From positions 168,412,206 through 168,476,205 of the forward strand of contig JAHLJT010008446.1 in the NCBI GenBank assembly GCA_031308135.1: a stretch of 64,000 nucleotides of DNA, read 5' to 3'. The position numbers and the translations under genes are program-made. Position 1 is the stretch's first letter, and each line of letters begins with the position of its first letter. Source of the stretch: Acheta domesticus (Eukaryota; Arthropoda; Insecta; Orthoptera; Gryllidae). The notes under the pieces were generated by a model. It made no database searches, was not told where the DNA came from, and saw nothing but the letters and a program-made list of their open reading frames with translations. Positions 22,879 through 35,199 of the stretch are shown here, piece by piece.

Positions 22879-25800
22879 ACTACATCACGACTAAAGATGT
22901 TGAGACGGCTCAAAATAAAATCTATTTCAGGTCGCAACCAGCTACCTAAGGAGCAGATCTAGGGACTGTCGGTGCCTCTACAATACTTTGCGCAAAATGT
23001 GGGCTGTTCCAAATAAAGCAATTTCTTGCACTTCCCAGTGTTTTGATTTACCTGGGAGTTTGGCCAAGTTCTTACATAAATTTTGCGTAACAAATCCCAG
23101 AGCTCTGATGACTATGGGTACGACCTGTGCTTTTACGCCCCACATTCGGCTGATCTCGATTTCCAAACTCTTGTATTTAATGCGTTTCTTTGCCTCCTTG
23201 GTAACGACGTTTTGATCACAAGGTACAGCAACATCGACAAGTACACACGATTTTTTCTCCAAATCCCGGATAACTATATCCGGTTTGTTTGCCGCTATCG
23301 TGCGATCAGTTGAATTTGTTGGTCATACAATATTGTACACAATCCAACAGGCTGGCCGGCTTTGGTGAGTGTTCGTATCACTTGGGGAATGTGTTTGGAA
23401 CTTCGAGGGCGGTACAGATCTGCCAGTGGAGGTAGCTACACACCATGTCGTCTCTTTTCAAATATTCGGTCTTTGCTAGGATTGGACAAAGCTGAGACAA
23501 TATGATCAATGGTTTCTACGTGTTCCTGGCAAATGCGGTATTTATCATCTTGGGAAATTTCGAGAACCACTTTATCATAATGTGTTCTCAATGCCTGATC
23601 TCGGGCAGTTATTACAAGTGCTTTCGATTCTGGCTTCATTCTTCCTCTTTTGAGCCACATAAATGATTGATCTTTATTGATCTGTGCTCTGTCCGTTCGT
23701 TTCAAATATTGCCCATAGAGTGGTTTATCTCTTCACGACTTCAACATTTTTTGTGTCTGACTTTTCATGTTAAGTAGCATTAGAAGTTGACATATTAAGT
23801 GTATGTACATCAGCTTGAGGGTAAGAAACATGATGCATTGTTAGTAGTTTTCTGTTTTCTCGATCCATGGTGCGAATTTCTTGCTCAGTCCAGTCCTGTA
23901 GTCCGAAAGTGTACCTGGAATTCAGAGCGGACTGCAGGACCAGTCTCACTCTTCTGTAATACTCCCTTCAAATTCTCTCATTCATTCGAGAAGGTCTCAC
24001 ATTCTTCAATTCCCAAATATTTTTAAGTTTTACCGGGCTCAATATCTTGAATCACAGTGTGCGTATCAACTTCAATGCGCTCTGATGCAGTTTGCCTCTT
24101 TTAAATTGATTTTTTACACTTGTCAAGACCAAATTTCATGCACATGTTATTGCTCAACGCATTCACGACACAGCATTTGGGAGAGAATCGCTTCATTCTT
24201 AGCAAACACTTAAAGATCATCAATGTAAACAAAAGTGATACTGGTCTTTTATCACCATGGAGCTTGTAACCAAAGTCAGCTTGCGACAACTGTCTAGATA
24301 GTGGGATCAAACTAATGCAAAACAGCAAGGGGGGTAGTGAATCTCTTTGAAAAATACCCCTGTTAATCTGAATACTTCTGGTTTCTACTGCTTCCTTTCC
24401 ACTATGTATTAGTAACGTTGTACTCCACGACCTCATCCTAGCCTTTCAAAATTCAATAAGTCTAATGAAATCGATAGATCTCCAGGGTTTTCAAAATCCA
24501 GTCGTGTGGTACACTATGAAAGGCCTTTTGGTAGTTAATCCAAGCAATGCTCCAATTACGTTTTCGTTTCTTTACATCATTCAAGATGACTTTATTCAGT
24601 AGCAAGATTTCCTTACAGCCATAAGAACCTTTACGACATCATTTTTGTTCAGCTGGCATCAAATGATTCTTCTCTAGATGTCTGTACATTTTGTTAGCTA
24701 TGGCTGCAGTTATAACTGTACAGTACTAGCAGACAAGTGATTGGCCTGTAGTTGTTCGCCAGAGAGCTTTCTCCCGCTTTGGGGAGCAAATACGTGATGC
24801 AGCGTGTGAGTCATTCCGGGAGTTCCTTTGGGTTTTCTAAAATTTTATTAACAGCCTTTGCTAGATGAGAATGTATTGCTGTTAATATCTTAATCCAATA
24901 AATCCAGTAAAAAAGAAATCCCGGGGGATTTCCAGTTTCCCATGTTTTTAATTGCTTAGAAGAGGTCCTCTTCCGAGAATTCGTGAACCTCTTCCACTGT
25001 TTCCACAAGTTCATCGGCAGCATCAACTTAAGATTGAATCCAAGATGCGTCTTTGTTGTAGGATCTGCTCTCCCAGATTCCTGCCGAAATGTTTCGACGC
25101 CATCTTTTGAAGGAGGGGCAGTATTGCAGTTCGGTTTTTGAGTCAGACTGCGATAGAATCTCTTCGCGTCTGTTTCAAACAACGGGTACATGGAAATCTT
25201 CTCTACGTTTGTAACGTCTAATTCGTTGAGCCTGTACTTGGGTTTTCTCTTAGCTTCTCAGCTACCACTAGCCTTGTAGTGTCATCTTCAATTTGGTATT
25301 TTCGTTCAACATCGAGTATTTTTTGTTGAACATTAAAAGTGTGTTTTGATTTAGAAGATGCCTGGGCTAAAGGTGATATTTCATGCCGTGTGTCGCCTAT
25401 CCGTTTCATAATTCTTTTCGCCCATGGGGGTACGGAGCTGTTTACTCTGGCGGCCGGCCGTCGGTGTTCTTGGCTGGCCCCAAAATTATCTGAGATACTA
25501 GATATCCAGTTGCATATATGATGTGTTTGATTCCAGTAATATCTATATCTCTACTTGAGGTCTGTACAACCTCATTTAAGAGAGAGGTCGCTGTTTCTAT
25601 TACTCTCTTAGCTTGAGGATTTTCGTAAATTCTCCTCAACGGTGCACGAGATTCGAATGGAAGTAGACGAACTCGTTCTATCTCTCGTCGGAGGAGGTTT
25701 CACATTAAGTCCTTGTTGTGCGATTCATAGCCAGAGGAATTTTCACCACTGACGGATGTTTCTCTTGGAAGGGTTAAACCTTCATGAGGACCATCGTTTT

Positions 25801-26608
25801 CAGGGATTATAGAAGCTTCTAAATGTTCGTCATCAGGATAGTTTGATCGAAAAACATATTCCGCGTTTCTTTGGATGTGTGCTATGAAGTTGTTCTGCTG
25901 TGAATTTTTCACTGCTAAGTATGTATCGTCGTTGACTGGCAAGCTCCTTTGAATCTAGGGTAGGTCTGAGATCGGGGTTCCACTCTCTCCATATCTTAAA
26001 GACTTCTATTCCTGAGCCCCCATTTTTCGCTTTTGCATTAAAAGCACCACATCGCCTCTAATTCATCACGTGTCCATATCTGACGATGGCTTTGAGCTAC
26101 TGACGACTCTGGATCCCTGGAACTAACATCCGTGGGATGGCCAGACATCGGCAAGGTGACATTAGCTCGGTTTCTGAGCAGGTATGGGACATTGGTAGAA
26201 CAAGGCACGTTAAGAATCATTATATTGCTTGTTCTATCCATTTTGCTCATTGGTTTCAAGGGAAGATGGGGATTTTTGCTGACTGTTTAAGGCAGTCTCT
26301 TTCGCTAGCTAATGCAAGGTTCGAGCCTTCACTCTAATCAGTGGCTTGGTGTGCCAACCCAGTTTCATTCCTGTACCGTCTGTGGGCGATAACAGGAAGT
26401 CCAAAGATTCATGACCCTTCCCTCTCTACATATTTCCTTCTCTCCTCAGAATGGAGTACATCTTCGTCCGAGCCCTCACTTTGAACCTATTCAGCAAGGG
26501 AGGCCCTACCGATAGCTAGGCTACCACAGATATAGCTCTCAGGCTCATGAGGGTACTCATGCTCCACCACTAACTACAAGGTCGTGTACTCCTTAGATGG
26601 AGTTGTTG

Positions 26609-26610
<2 letters not shown>
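22877..26610 (-). mobile_element. R4/Dong-like LINE copy A, decayed
   Basis: Read on the minus strand. The 5' region (26600-26260) is non-coding; then an N-terminal part with IWTRDELEAMWCFNAKAKNG (about 26060) and KIWREWNPDLRPTLDSKE; basic/coiled linker MKRIGDTRHEISPL (25409); RT entry FLFYWIYWIKILTAIHSHLA (about 24900); RT palm remnants with FGYKLHGDKRPVSLLF (about 24270); C-terminal CRICQEHVETIDHIVSALS (about 23510); and restriction-like endonuclease CVLVDVAVPCDQNVVTKEAK (23240) followed by VPIVIRALGFVTQ. Many frameshifts and deletions leave about 3.7 kb. This domain order, RT followed by a CCHC-like motif and a PD-(D/E)XK endonuclease with no APE endonuclease, defines R2/R4-type LINEs. It abuts (ATT)n at both ends. 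Confidence 0.8.

Positions 26611-26655
<45 letters not shown>
26611..26655. repeat. (ATT)n microsatellite between R4 copies A and B
   Basis: About 45 bp of ATT triplets forming the junction between the 5' end of copy A (GGAGTTGTTGTTG) and the 3' end of copy B (CCTCTATATCACGACTAAAG). Confidence 0.95.
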
Positions 26656-26656
<1 letters not shown>

Positions 26657-28374
26657 CTCTATATCACGACTAAAGATGTTATGTGTCTGAGTATAAAATC
26701 TACTCCAGGTTGCTACCAGCTACCTAAGGCGCACATCTAGGGACTGTCGGTGCCTCAACAATACTTTGCGCAAAATGCGGCTGTTCCAAATAAAGCAATT
26801 TCTTGCACTTCCCAGTCTTTTGAATTACCTGGGAGTTTAGACTACTTCTAACACAAATTTTGCGGAACAAATCCCAGAGCTCCGATAACTATCGGGACGA
26901 CCTATGCTTTTACGCCCCACATTCGGCTGATCTCCATTTCCAAACTCTCATTTAAGATGTTTTTCTGCCTCCTTGGTAACGACGTTTTGATCGCAAGGTA
27001 CAGCAACATCGACAAGTAAACACGATTTGTTCTCCAAATCCCGGATGATTATATCCGGTTTGTTTGCCGCTATCGTGCGATCAGTTTGAATTTGTTGGTC
27101 GTAAAATATCGTACACAATCCAACAGACGTCACCGGTTTCGGTGAGTGATCGTACCACTTGGGGCATGTGTTCGGAACTTCGAAGGCTGTACAGATCTGC
27201 CAGTGGAGGTAGCTACACACCCTGTCGTGTCTTTTCAAATATTCGGTCTTTGCTAGGATTGGACAAAGCTGAGACAATATGATCAATGGTTTCTACGTGT
27301 TCCTGACAAATGCGGCATTTATCATCTTCGGATATTTTGAGAACCTCTTTGTCATAATGTCGTGTTCTCAAGGCCTGATCTTGGGCAGCTATTACAAGTG
27401 CTTCCGATTCTGGCTTCATTCTTCCCCTTTTAAGCCACATAAATGATTGATCTTTATTGATCTGCACCTTGTCCATTCTTTTTAGATATTGTCCATGGAG
27501 TGGTTTGTCTCTCCACGATTTCTTTAGTATTTTTTGTGTCTCAAATTTCATGTTAAGTAGCATCAGATGTTCAGTGTCTCTGTCATTGTGGGTGTCTTGC
27601 ATAGTCTTGTTCGCAATGCTTCTTGCTACACTTACAATGCCTCTGTTTCCCATTCTTCGGTCAGATTTCATGACCTGCCTCATTAGTGGGTCATCTTGAT
27701 GGCTGACTACATACTTTCCCATCCCGGTTATTGCATTGTGCCAGGAGGCTTCAATTTGTCTCAGGCCTCTTCCTCCTTCCTTACGTGACACATAAAGTCT
27801 ATGTACATCAGCTCGGGGGTGGGCAACATGATGCATTGTACGTAGTTTTCTGGTTTTTCGATCCATGATGCGAATATCCTGCTCAGTCCAGTCTGCTAGT
27901 CCGAAACTGTATTCGGCTATAGGTACCGCCAAACTACTTATTGCTGATATTTTATTCCTTGTGTTCAGAGCGGACTGCAGGACGAGTCTCACTCTCCTAT
28001 AATACTCCCTGGGGATTCTCTCTTTCATTGTGTCGTTTGAGATGGTCTCACATTCTTCAATGCCCAGATATTTGTAAGTTTTACCTGGCTGAAGATCTTG
28101 AATCACAGTGTGTCTATCAACTTCAATGTTCTCTGACGTGGTCATTTTGCCTCTTTTTAAGTTGGCTTTTGCACACTTGTCAAGACCAAACTTCATGCAG
28201 ATGTCATTGCTAAAATCATTGATGACTGACAGCATTTGGGAGAGAATCGCTTCATTCTTAGCAAACACTGTAAGATCATCCATGTAAAATAAATGTGATA
28301 CAGGCCTTTCATCTCCATGGAGCGTGTAACCAAAGTCAGTGTGCGATAGCTGTCTCGATAGAGGAATCAAACTG
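26656..28374 (-). mobile_element. R4/Dong-like LINE copy B, 5'-truncated
   Basis: The 3' end matches copy A (CACGACTAAAGATGTT, GGGACTGTCGGTGCCTC). The element is cut inside the RT domain at 28374, where (ATT)n resumes. It is the best-preserved copy: a 385-codon ORF plus an overlapping endonuclease ORF. 5' truncation with an intact 3' end is the normal result of target-primed reverse transcription. Confidence 0.85.
26948..28370 (-). pseudogene. R4-like reverse transcriptase C-terminus and restriction-like endonuclease
   Basis: The 385-codon frame (28370-27213) begins in the RT palm: HLFYMDDLTVFAKNE carries the catalytic Asp pair (YMDD), then CMKFGLDKCAKANLKRG and TYKYLGIEECE, thumb-like sequence, MDRKTRKLRTMHHVAHPRAD, EGGRGLRQIE, and CRICQEHVETIDHIVSALS (a CCHC-type motif). 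One frameshift near 27215-27286 then leads to the endonuclease: KPDIIIRDLENKSCLLVDVA (about 27066-27007), with the PD...D core. In this family the endonuclease nicks the target and the RT copies the RNA from that nick. The RT N-terminal half is missing. Confidence 0.85.

Positions 28375-28413
<39 letters not shown>
28375..28413. repeat. (ATT)n microsatellite at the truncated 5' end of R4 copy B
   Basis: Thirteen ATT triplets directly abut the truncated 5' end of copy B. So copy B has ATT repeat on both sides. Confidence 0.95.
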
Positions 28414-28945
28414 GTTAATATTTCCTATTTTCTGTTTATTTACACTGATGCCGGTGTTCTCATAATAATCCAAGAAAACAATGGTTTTTACGTAAAGTGG
28501 AACAAGAATATATTTGTTTTTTTTTATTCGTCATATCAGGCTTAAGAATTACGAACTATATTTGCTGTTCCCAATGATGCAGCTTTCTGAAAAGTCTGCA
28601 AATGCTTCTGAGTTAATTTTAATTTCTTCGCGGTCTCTTGCGATTCCTTGGTGGCCAATCCATTCGTTGCCACTACTACTGGAACCTCTTCCACTGCGCA
28701 CAATCCATACACGTCCTTCAGTTCAACAGCCAGGGGTTGGTATTTCCTTCTTCTCAGCAACAGTTCTTACAAGCCTGTCATCTGTAGTGACCGCAACAAA
28801 ATGATTCATGATGTTTTAGATAATATAACAAACTGCAATATTTGGTATATTTGCTTCCACTGTTAGGTCAGTGATGATTGAACCTTCGCACAATTCGAGC
28901 TCAATCATTGCTGATTACACTGAAACAATTTTTTTTAAGTTGGCA

Positions 28946-28967
28946 GATATCATGGTACCATGATATC
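28946..28967. repeat. 22-bp perfect palindrome
   Basis: GATATCATGGTACCATGATA followed by TC reads the same on both strands; a further ATGGTATGATATCATGG follows directly, so three alternating ATATCATGG/CCATGATAT words occur within 40 bp. Confidence 0.9.
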
Positions 28968-29184
28968 ATGGTATGATATCATGGTTCTAAAATAAGTGAA
29001 ACGTACTGATTCAAAATATGCAAACAATTTGTCGCTATCGCCCACGGTTTTTTTTAGATATACTCCAACCTTTTGATATTTCACTAGAACATTTTTTGTT
29101 ACATGGAGAACTAATGAACATGAAATTAGCTTAGGAAATCGTGAGATTGTCACATGATATATATACACTTATATACACATATAC

Positions 29185-29189
<5 letters not shown>

Positions 29190-29225
<36 letters not shown>

Positions 29226-29248
29226 CATACATACATACACACACACAT
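29190..29248. repeat. (TA)n, (CATA)n and (CA)n microsatellite
   Basis: TATATA run followed by ACATACATACATACAT and ACACACAC up to the MITE boundary at 29249. A matching TA-rich tract (29697-29750, with ATATATAATATATA units) flanks the other end. Confidence 0.9.
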
Positions 29249-29694
29249 GTGTCCGGGGAGGAAACGTCGAAACTTCCGGGGAGGAAAACGAGCTCTTAAG
29301 ACAATTTTAAGCATATTTTGTCCAATAAACTACATGGATATTGCGAATGGCTGAGCCGCAATCAGCACTCAAACATTGGTTTGAAAATATGCTTTCTAGG
29401 CAAAAATGTGCATTGTAGAAGCGTGGAAACACTCCAGAAACATGTACATTGTTGATTATTTACAAAAGAAATTAATACATTTGTTCAGAAAGAAAAATTA
29501 ACCGAGAAATAAAAAAGCAGTCGAATTGTGTAAATTGGGTGGTTTTCTTTTTCTGGGTTAATTTGTCTTTGCGGTCAAATATATTAATTTCTTTTTTTAA
29601 AATTATAAACAATTTACGCCAACATTTTGCAAAATATGCTTAAAATTGTCTTAAGAGCCTATTGTCGAAGTTTCGACGTTTCCTCCCTGGACAC
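29249..29694. mobile_element. Foldback MITE
   Basis: Ends GTGTCCGGGGAGGAAACGTC (29249) and inverted GACGTTTCCTCCCTGGACAC (ending 29694); homology of the arms continues through CTCTTAAGACAATTTTAAGC and CATATTTTG for about 75 bp, then resumes in the middle (AAAAATTAACC / GGGTTAATTT). The whole 446 bp is roughly palindromic. TA-rich repeat on both sides suggests a TA target. No ORF. Confidence 0.75.
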
Positions 29695-30099
29695 CATGTA
29701 TATATATATAATATATATAATATATATAATATATATATATATACACACACATTGCTATACATACTTGAAGAGATTATGTAATTAAAAATTGTATAGTGTT
29801 GTCAGGTAAGTGATCGGTAGATAATATCTTATAAATGTTTGTAATCTATCCAGCTTGCAGAAAGATTGCGGGGTTTCTTTCGTACTTGCTGAGTAATTAC
29901 ACTGACAATTACTAATAATTATTCACGTCCCATATTCTCTTTGCAACAGCCTTTCTGTTCAGCAGGCAAAATGTGCTGGTCGACTAAATGACTTAAATGA
30001 CTATACATTCTGGAAGAAATGAAGAAAGTTAAAATTTAATATAGTGTTGGCAGGCAAGTGATCGGTCGGTAATGTCTTGGCTGGGATCTATCATCGGCT

Positions 30100-33000
30100 T
30101 TGGGCATCATATACGTTCTGTCTGTCAACAAGAACTTATTCAACATGTTACCTGTTCAAATTAATATATGTAATATCTACCTACCAAATAGCTACAAGTT
30201 TGCTGAACAAGAAGTAACTGATATTATTAACAATATTGAAAAAACATTTTTCATTATGGGAGATTTCAACAGCCATAATCCAATTTGGGGATCTAATAAA
30301 ACTGACAGTAGAGATATTATGCTTGAGGAAATTTTTGATAAACTAGATACAATTGTTCTTAATACTGGAGAACCTACTCACATCAATACCAGTAACAACA
30401 GTTACAGTGCCATTGATATCTCCATCTCCTCCACCCAATATGCCAATAAATGTTCATGGAACATCTTAGATTACCCATATGATTGTGACCATTTCCCCAT
30501 TTTTATAAACATAAACAACACTCCCAATATTCATACCTAAGATCAAACAATCCCAAGACGGAATTACAGCAAAGCTAACTGGAATCTTTATATTAATCTG
30601 ATCAAAAAGTATCTACCTAAAATTAACGATCTTCTAGAAACTGAAGATATCGATACTATTATCATTTCATTAAACGATGTCATAACTAAAGCTGCAAGCG
30701 GATCAACTGAAACAATCGATTTAGCAAAGAAACCCAAACTAGTGCATTGGTGGAATGAGAAATGTAAATTGGCACTTAAAAATTCGAAACATGCCTTCGA
30801 TAAATATAAAAAAACATAATACAGAAGAAAATAAAACACAATACAAAAAGATGAGAGCTGTTGCAAGAAGAACCATAAAAGAAAGTTAAGCAAACTCCTG
30901 GCGCAATTATGTCTCAAGTCTATCAATACACTATAATATAAATGAATCATGGGCAAAAATAAAAGCTATCCAAGGAACAAAGAAAGGTAAACAAATAATT
31001 TTTTACTGTCAAATAACCAAATCATTACTAATGAAATAGCAAATTCAATTGCATGTAGCTTTGCCAAAAACTCCAGCTCAAAAAAACTATACAGAAGCCT
31101 TCTTACAGCACAAAAAAGAGCAAGAGAATCTTACAGAACCTACATACGATATCATCAAGACTTGGGTACTTATTACCATATTAATGACCCTATTGGAATT
31201 AAAGAACTTAATTCTGCTATCAACAGGACTAGGAACTCCTCATCTGGACCAGACAATATTCCATATATTCTTTTAAAAAATCTACCCCTGAAAGGAAAAG
31301 AAACTCTACTAAGAATATATAACATAATGTGCAATAAAAATGTATTTCGTGAATAATGGAGATCAGCTATTGTTATACCTATACCAAAGCCTGGGAAAGA
31401 CCCCACAAAAACTGAAAATTACAGACCCATTTCCCTAACATGCAATATGTGCAAAATCCTGGAAAAAATAATTAACGTAAGACCCATATGGTTTCTAGAC
31501 TTTAAAAACATCATATCCAACAATCAATTTGGTTTCAGAGCTGGACACTCAACTACTTCTCACCTAGTAAGTATTGATAATTACTTCCAAGAAGCCCTTG
31601 CTAACAAACAACATGTTTTAGCAGTGAGTCTAAACATCGAAAAAGCTTATGACATGGTGTGGACCCATATAATCATGACACTTACAGGAATATGGACTTA
31701 AAGGCAACATATTTCAATTCATCAAGAATTTCACCAAAGAAAAAAACCTTTAATGTGAGAGTTAATGGTAGCCTATCATCAGTACAACGCTTGGAGAATG
31801 GACTACCACAAGGTGCGGTACTTAGTGTTACTCTCTTCCTGTTGGCCATAAATGATGCAGGCTCTGCAATCAGTCATCCGGTAATCATAAGGAAATGTGC
31901 TGATGATATTACCATTCTCTGCAGAGGATCATCTATTACAACCAGTCAAGAAATTATACAATCTGCCCGAAACAATCTACATGAATGGTCTCTCAAATCA
32001 GGCTTTAAATTTTCAGCTTCCAAAACCCAATGTGTAGTATTCTCCAGACAAAATATGGAGTCAGCCTACAGTAATAATGGACCTACATAACCTAAAATTT
32101 GATCAAAGCATTAAAATATTAGGCATGCATTTTGACTCAAAAATTAACTGGAAAAGGCATATACAAATTTTATCTGAGGAATGTAAGAAAAGGTTAAACA
32201 TACTGAAGTGCATATCCCATAATAACTGGGGAGCAGATAAACATCTCCAGCTGATTACCTACAAAGCAATAATTCGATCCAAAATCGAATATGGATCCAT
32301 ATTATATGATTCAGCTAGCAAAAAAGACCTACAGAAACTTGATGTTATACACAACAAAGCACTACAAAAAGCACTGGCTGTTTTCAAACCAGCCACATTG
32401 GTAGCCTCCTAATAGAAGCCAAAGAACCAACCCTAGTTCACCGTAGACAAATGCTAACTCTCAAATATGCTATCAAATCAGCAGAATCAAATAACCCTAT
32501 AATCTACCACGATATATATCCAAAACTTCAAAATTACTACAAAGAACAAAAATGCTTTTCACCCACATATACCAAAGTCAAAAACCTTCTGAGACAGTTA
32601 AACCTTCAGGAACATATACAGAAAAAAAGAAATAATAGTATTCCGCCATGGACAATTCCTGAAATAGTAACAGATATAACACTAGACACTGTTCAAATAA
32701 AATGGCTAAAAACGATAGGAAAATAAAATTTAATGAAATTGAAAATAATTACCAAGGCTCCTATAAAATCTATACTAAAGTTATCAATAACAGAGATGGA
32801 AAATATGCAACTACAATTACCAAAGATGTTAAAATTATAAATAGACTGCATTCCTACTCTAGTACTACTACAGCTGAAATATGCTCTATAATGACAGCCT
32901 TCAAAATGTCACAGAAACTCAGAAATAACAAGTTTGTCATATTCTCTACTTCGCTTGAAGCAATAAACAACATTCTCAATAACTATTCTGGTCTACCAAT

Positions 33001-33660
33001 GACAAACATTATTCATGAAATATATCATGTCATTATACAATCTAAGGGGAGTCTCATAATTACCTGGATACCAGATTACAAAACAACCCCTGAACATAAT
33101 ACAACGAGTCTTGAAGAAGAAAATGTAAGCCCTGAAACAGAAAGTATTTTAACAATATCACATGCGTGCAAGGATTTATGGACCCACATCAAGAAAGCAA
33201 TGGATGAAAAGTGGAGCAACCTCTGTAAAAACATGAAATCCAGCCCTCTACACAAACACGTTAACAATGTTTACTCCCTGAAAACCTCCAAAACATTCTC
33301 AAGAAAAGATCAGGTGACAATAAGAATAAGAACCGGTCATTGCAAGTTCAGTCATCAACACCTGCTAACTGGAAATCCCCCACCCCTCCTGCCAGCACTG
33401 TGATACCATTCTTAACTTTGAACACATTTTAACTCAATGTCCTATGTTTCAGTACATCAGACATATCTATAAGATGAGCAAAACCTTAAACTGATGCTAT
33501 CATCCAACAACTACCAAAATAAAATACTAAAATTTTGTAAAGACAGCAACATTCTTAAAGAAATTTAATTGTAATAGGTGTATTGGTATGGATACTGGAA
33601 AGTGATTCTGTAACATCAAAAATACATGTAATGTCTGTCTCAACATATTCATATATATTG
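30100..33660 (+). mobile_element. I-clade-like LINE (EN, RT, RNase H)
   Basis: Plus strand, inserted into R4 copy C. APE endonuclease: MGDFNSHNPIWGS (about 30255) and YDCDHFPIF (about 30480). RT: KPGKDPTKTENYRPISLTCN (31388), NNQFGFRAGHSTTSHL, LNIEKAYDMVW, GLPQGAVLS, and CADDITIL (31897) with the catalytic Asp pair. RNase H region 32770-33110: IYTKV where YTDGS is usual, and ITWIPDYKTTPEHN. A terminal zinc-knuckle-like CDTILNFEHILTQCP follows at 33397. ORFs are split by stops and frameshifts (30540, 31356, 31700, 32090, 32412, 32726). An APE endonuclease together with RNase H suggests the I group. RNase H catalytic residues are partly lost. The element is 5'-truncated at its start in the endonuclease domain. 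Confidence 0.8.
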
Positions 33661-34080
33661 TAATATCTGTGAATTTTCATATCTATTGTAAAGTTGTACT
33701 TAAAGCAGTCGCTAATGATCTCAGTTGTCGATGCGACTTTAATAATTTTTTTTTTAAAAAGAACTTTGGGAATGTAGTTGGATCTCGCAAATCTTCATTG
33801 AACAGTCGAGTCAGGCATGTGTTCATGGCAGTGGAATACTTCCACCACACATTTTGGATACCATTCTGACCTGGCGACTTCCAATTGTGTTTTCTTCGCT
33901 GCCGTTTTGATATCAGCATTGGAAATTTCAAAGGGAGGCAGCTCGTCGATGTTGCGACAAGCTTCCCTTTCCTCTTGCAGCCAGTGCTCCTTCATGGGGT
34001 CGCTTTGGTTTAGCCCAGATATCAGTCCAGTTTTGAACCAGGTATTCGCGACTAAGAATTGAGGCGTTCAGAAGCCAAGC

Positions 34081-34489
34081 CGACTAACTCCATCAAACGA
34101 AAATTTTCAGTCTGAACAGTTAAAAAGATTTTTATTTATAAAAAAGTGTAATTGTTTTAGCATACTTCGAATAAACCCATTCGTTTTTTTACAATTAAGG
34201 GTGTTTTCAGCACTATATCAATATAGTTAAAAACCTCGATGTCTCTCTATCTCATAAAAAAGCCACTTTATATGCAGTTAGTTAAATTGCCAACTGTAAG
34301 ATACATTGACAAATTCTGAATTTTATTGACATAATATTCTGAATGGTTTCTAAACACGTTATTTTATTAAACAAATACGCCCAGAAAAAATCATTTCTAC
34401 TAGAGAAAGTTACCAGTATTATTGTAAGTAATTGAACAATGTTGAATATTTGGGATGTCTGGAATTCTTGGCGAAACACACAGGCCTAT
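34081..34489. other. Intron sequence, nothing recognised
   Basis: AT-rich sequence without ORF or repeat signature, lying between the R4-like fragment and the Copia LTR. The five bases CCTAT at 34485-34489 are the expected position of a Copia target duplication; the partner copy lies beyond the gap. Confidence 0.4.
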
Positions 34490-35199
34490 TGTGACGTCGT
34501 CATGAGACGAGGAAGAACACAGACACGGAGTTTACTGTACATATTTATTTACAATAGTTTATTGCATTATGTACACTCCTAAGGAACGCTGCTCTCCATA
34601 GCACACGACTCCTGAGACGAGCCGCCTCAGTATCTGCCAAGAGAACCCCAGCTCGCTACCCTAGCGCCGCCCCTGGTCTGTTGTCCCGTGGCGAAAAGCC
34701 ACGCCTCGCCAGACGCTGCTCGCGATCACCTCCGCACATCGCTACGGTCAAACTCGACTGCCAGGAAGCTTATTCCACCCGCCTCCCTCGCGAGGCATCA
34801 CGTGACCGGCCTCCCAAGCACAAAGCGTCATTTCCTCTTGAGATTTGGGCCGGCTGCAGATGGAGCCTGCCGTCCATCTGCAGACGATTTCTGTCGTCAC
34901 ACATCACTTGTGCGAACGGACAGCCCCCTTCTCAGACACGCCCCCAGCTGAGAGACCCTCGAGAGACCCCGGGGGTCCATCCACCGCCAGCGCGGCTCGA
35001 GAGGACCAACCCCATCCCCTTGCACGACTTGTGCGGTCGGTCGCGCCCAGTGCTACGACGCTACACTATCATTTAGAAACCCATGCTACATACATTTATT
35101 CAAACACGTTTTTATACACTCACACAACATAACAGCAACCTTCATCTTTTTGTGCACACTAGTGCCAACATAAGAAATGTAAATATTTTACTATCAACA
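34490..35199 (-). repeat. 3' LTR of Copia element
   Basis: On the minus strand it begins TGTTGATAGT at 35199 and ends CGTCACA at 34490, the TG...CA boundaries of an LTR. Just upstream on that strand is TTTTAGGGAGTG, a polypurine tract that primes plus-strand synthesis. Length 710 bp. The middle part (34600-35060) is GC-rich and yields several overlapping ORFs of 87-131 codons that are not genes. The 5' LTR is not in the window. Confidence 0.8.

Larger units (their letters stand above)
28542..34080 (-). mobile_element. R4-like LINE copy C, split into three pieces
   Basis: Piece 1 (28542-28805): 3' coding end, PVVVATNGLATKE and LQKAASLGTANIVRNS, homologous to the VPIVIRALG...ALFGTAHIL end of copy A but divergent. 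Piece 2 (29760-30090): RT motifs in shifting frames, DITDRSL, HILPAEQKGCCKENMGR and RKKPRNLSASWIDYKHL. Piece 3 (33680-34050): ISNADIKTAAKKTQ, WWKYF.CHEHMPDSTVQ and FPKFF. The order is correct for one minus-strand element interrupted by a foldback MITE (29249-29694) and an I-clade LINE (30100-33660). It is older than copies A and B. Confidence 0.65.

Noticed and set aside
22833..28413. Treating the 385-codon ORF at 27213-28370 as a host gene
   Set aside because: It has YMDD, a CCHC-like motif and an adjoining PD...D endonuclease, with a second decayed copy next to it; it is a retrotransposon.
30588..30956. 122-codon minus-strand ORF
   Set aside because: Antisense shadow of the I-clade LINE endonuclease-RT linker.
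34681..35132. Three overlapping ORFs of 87-131 codons
   Set aside because: They lie in the GC-rich part of the Copia LTR, which is not expected to encode protein.
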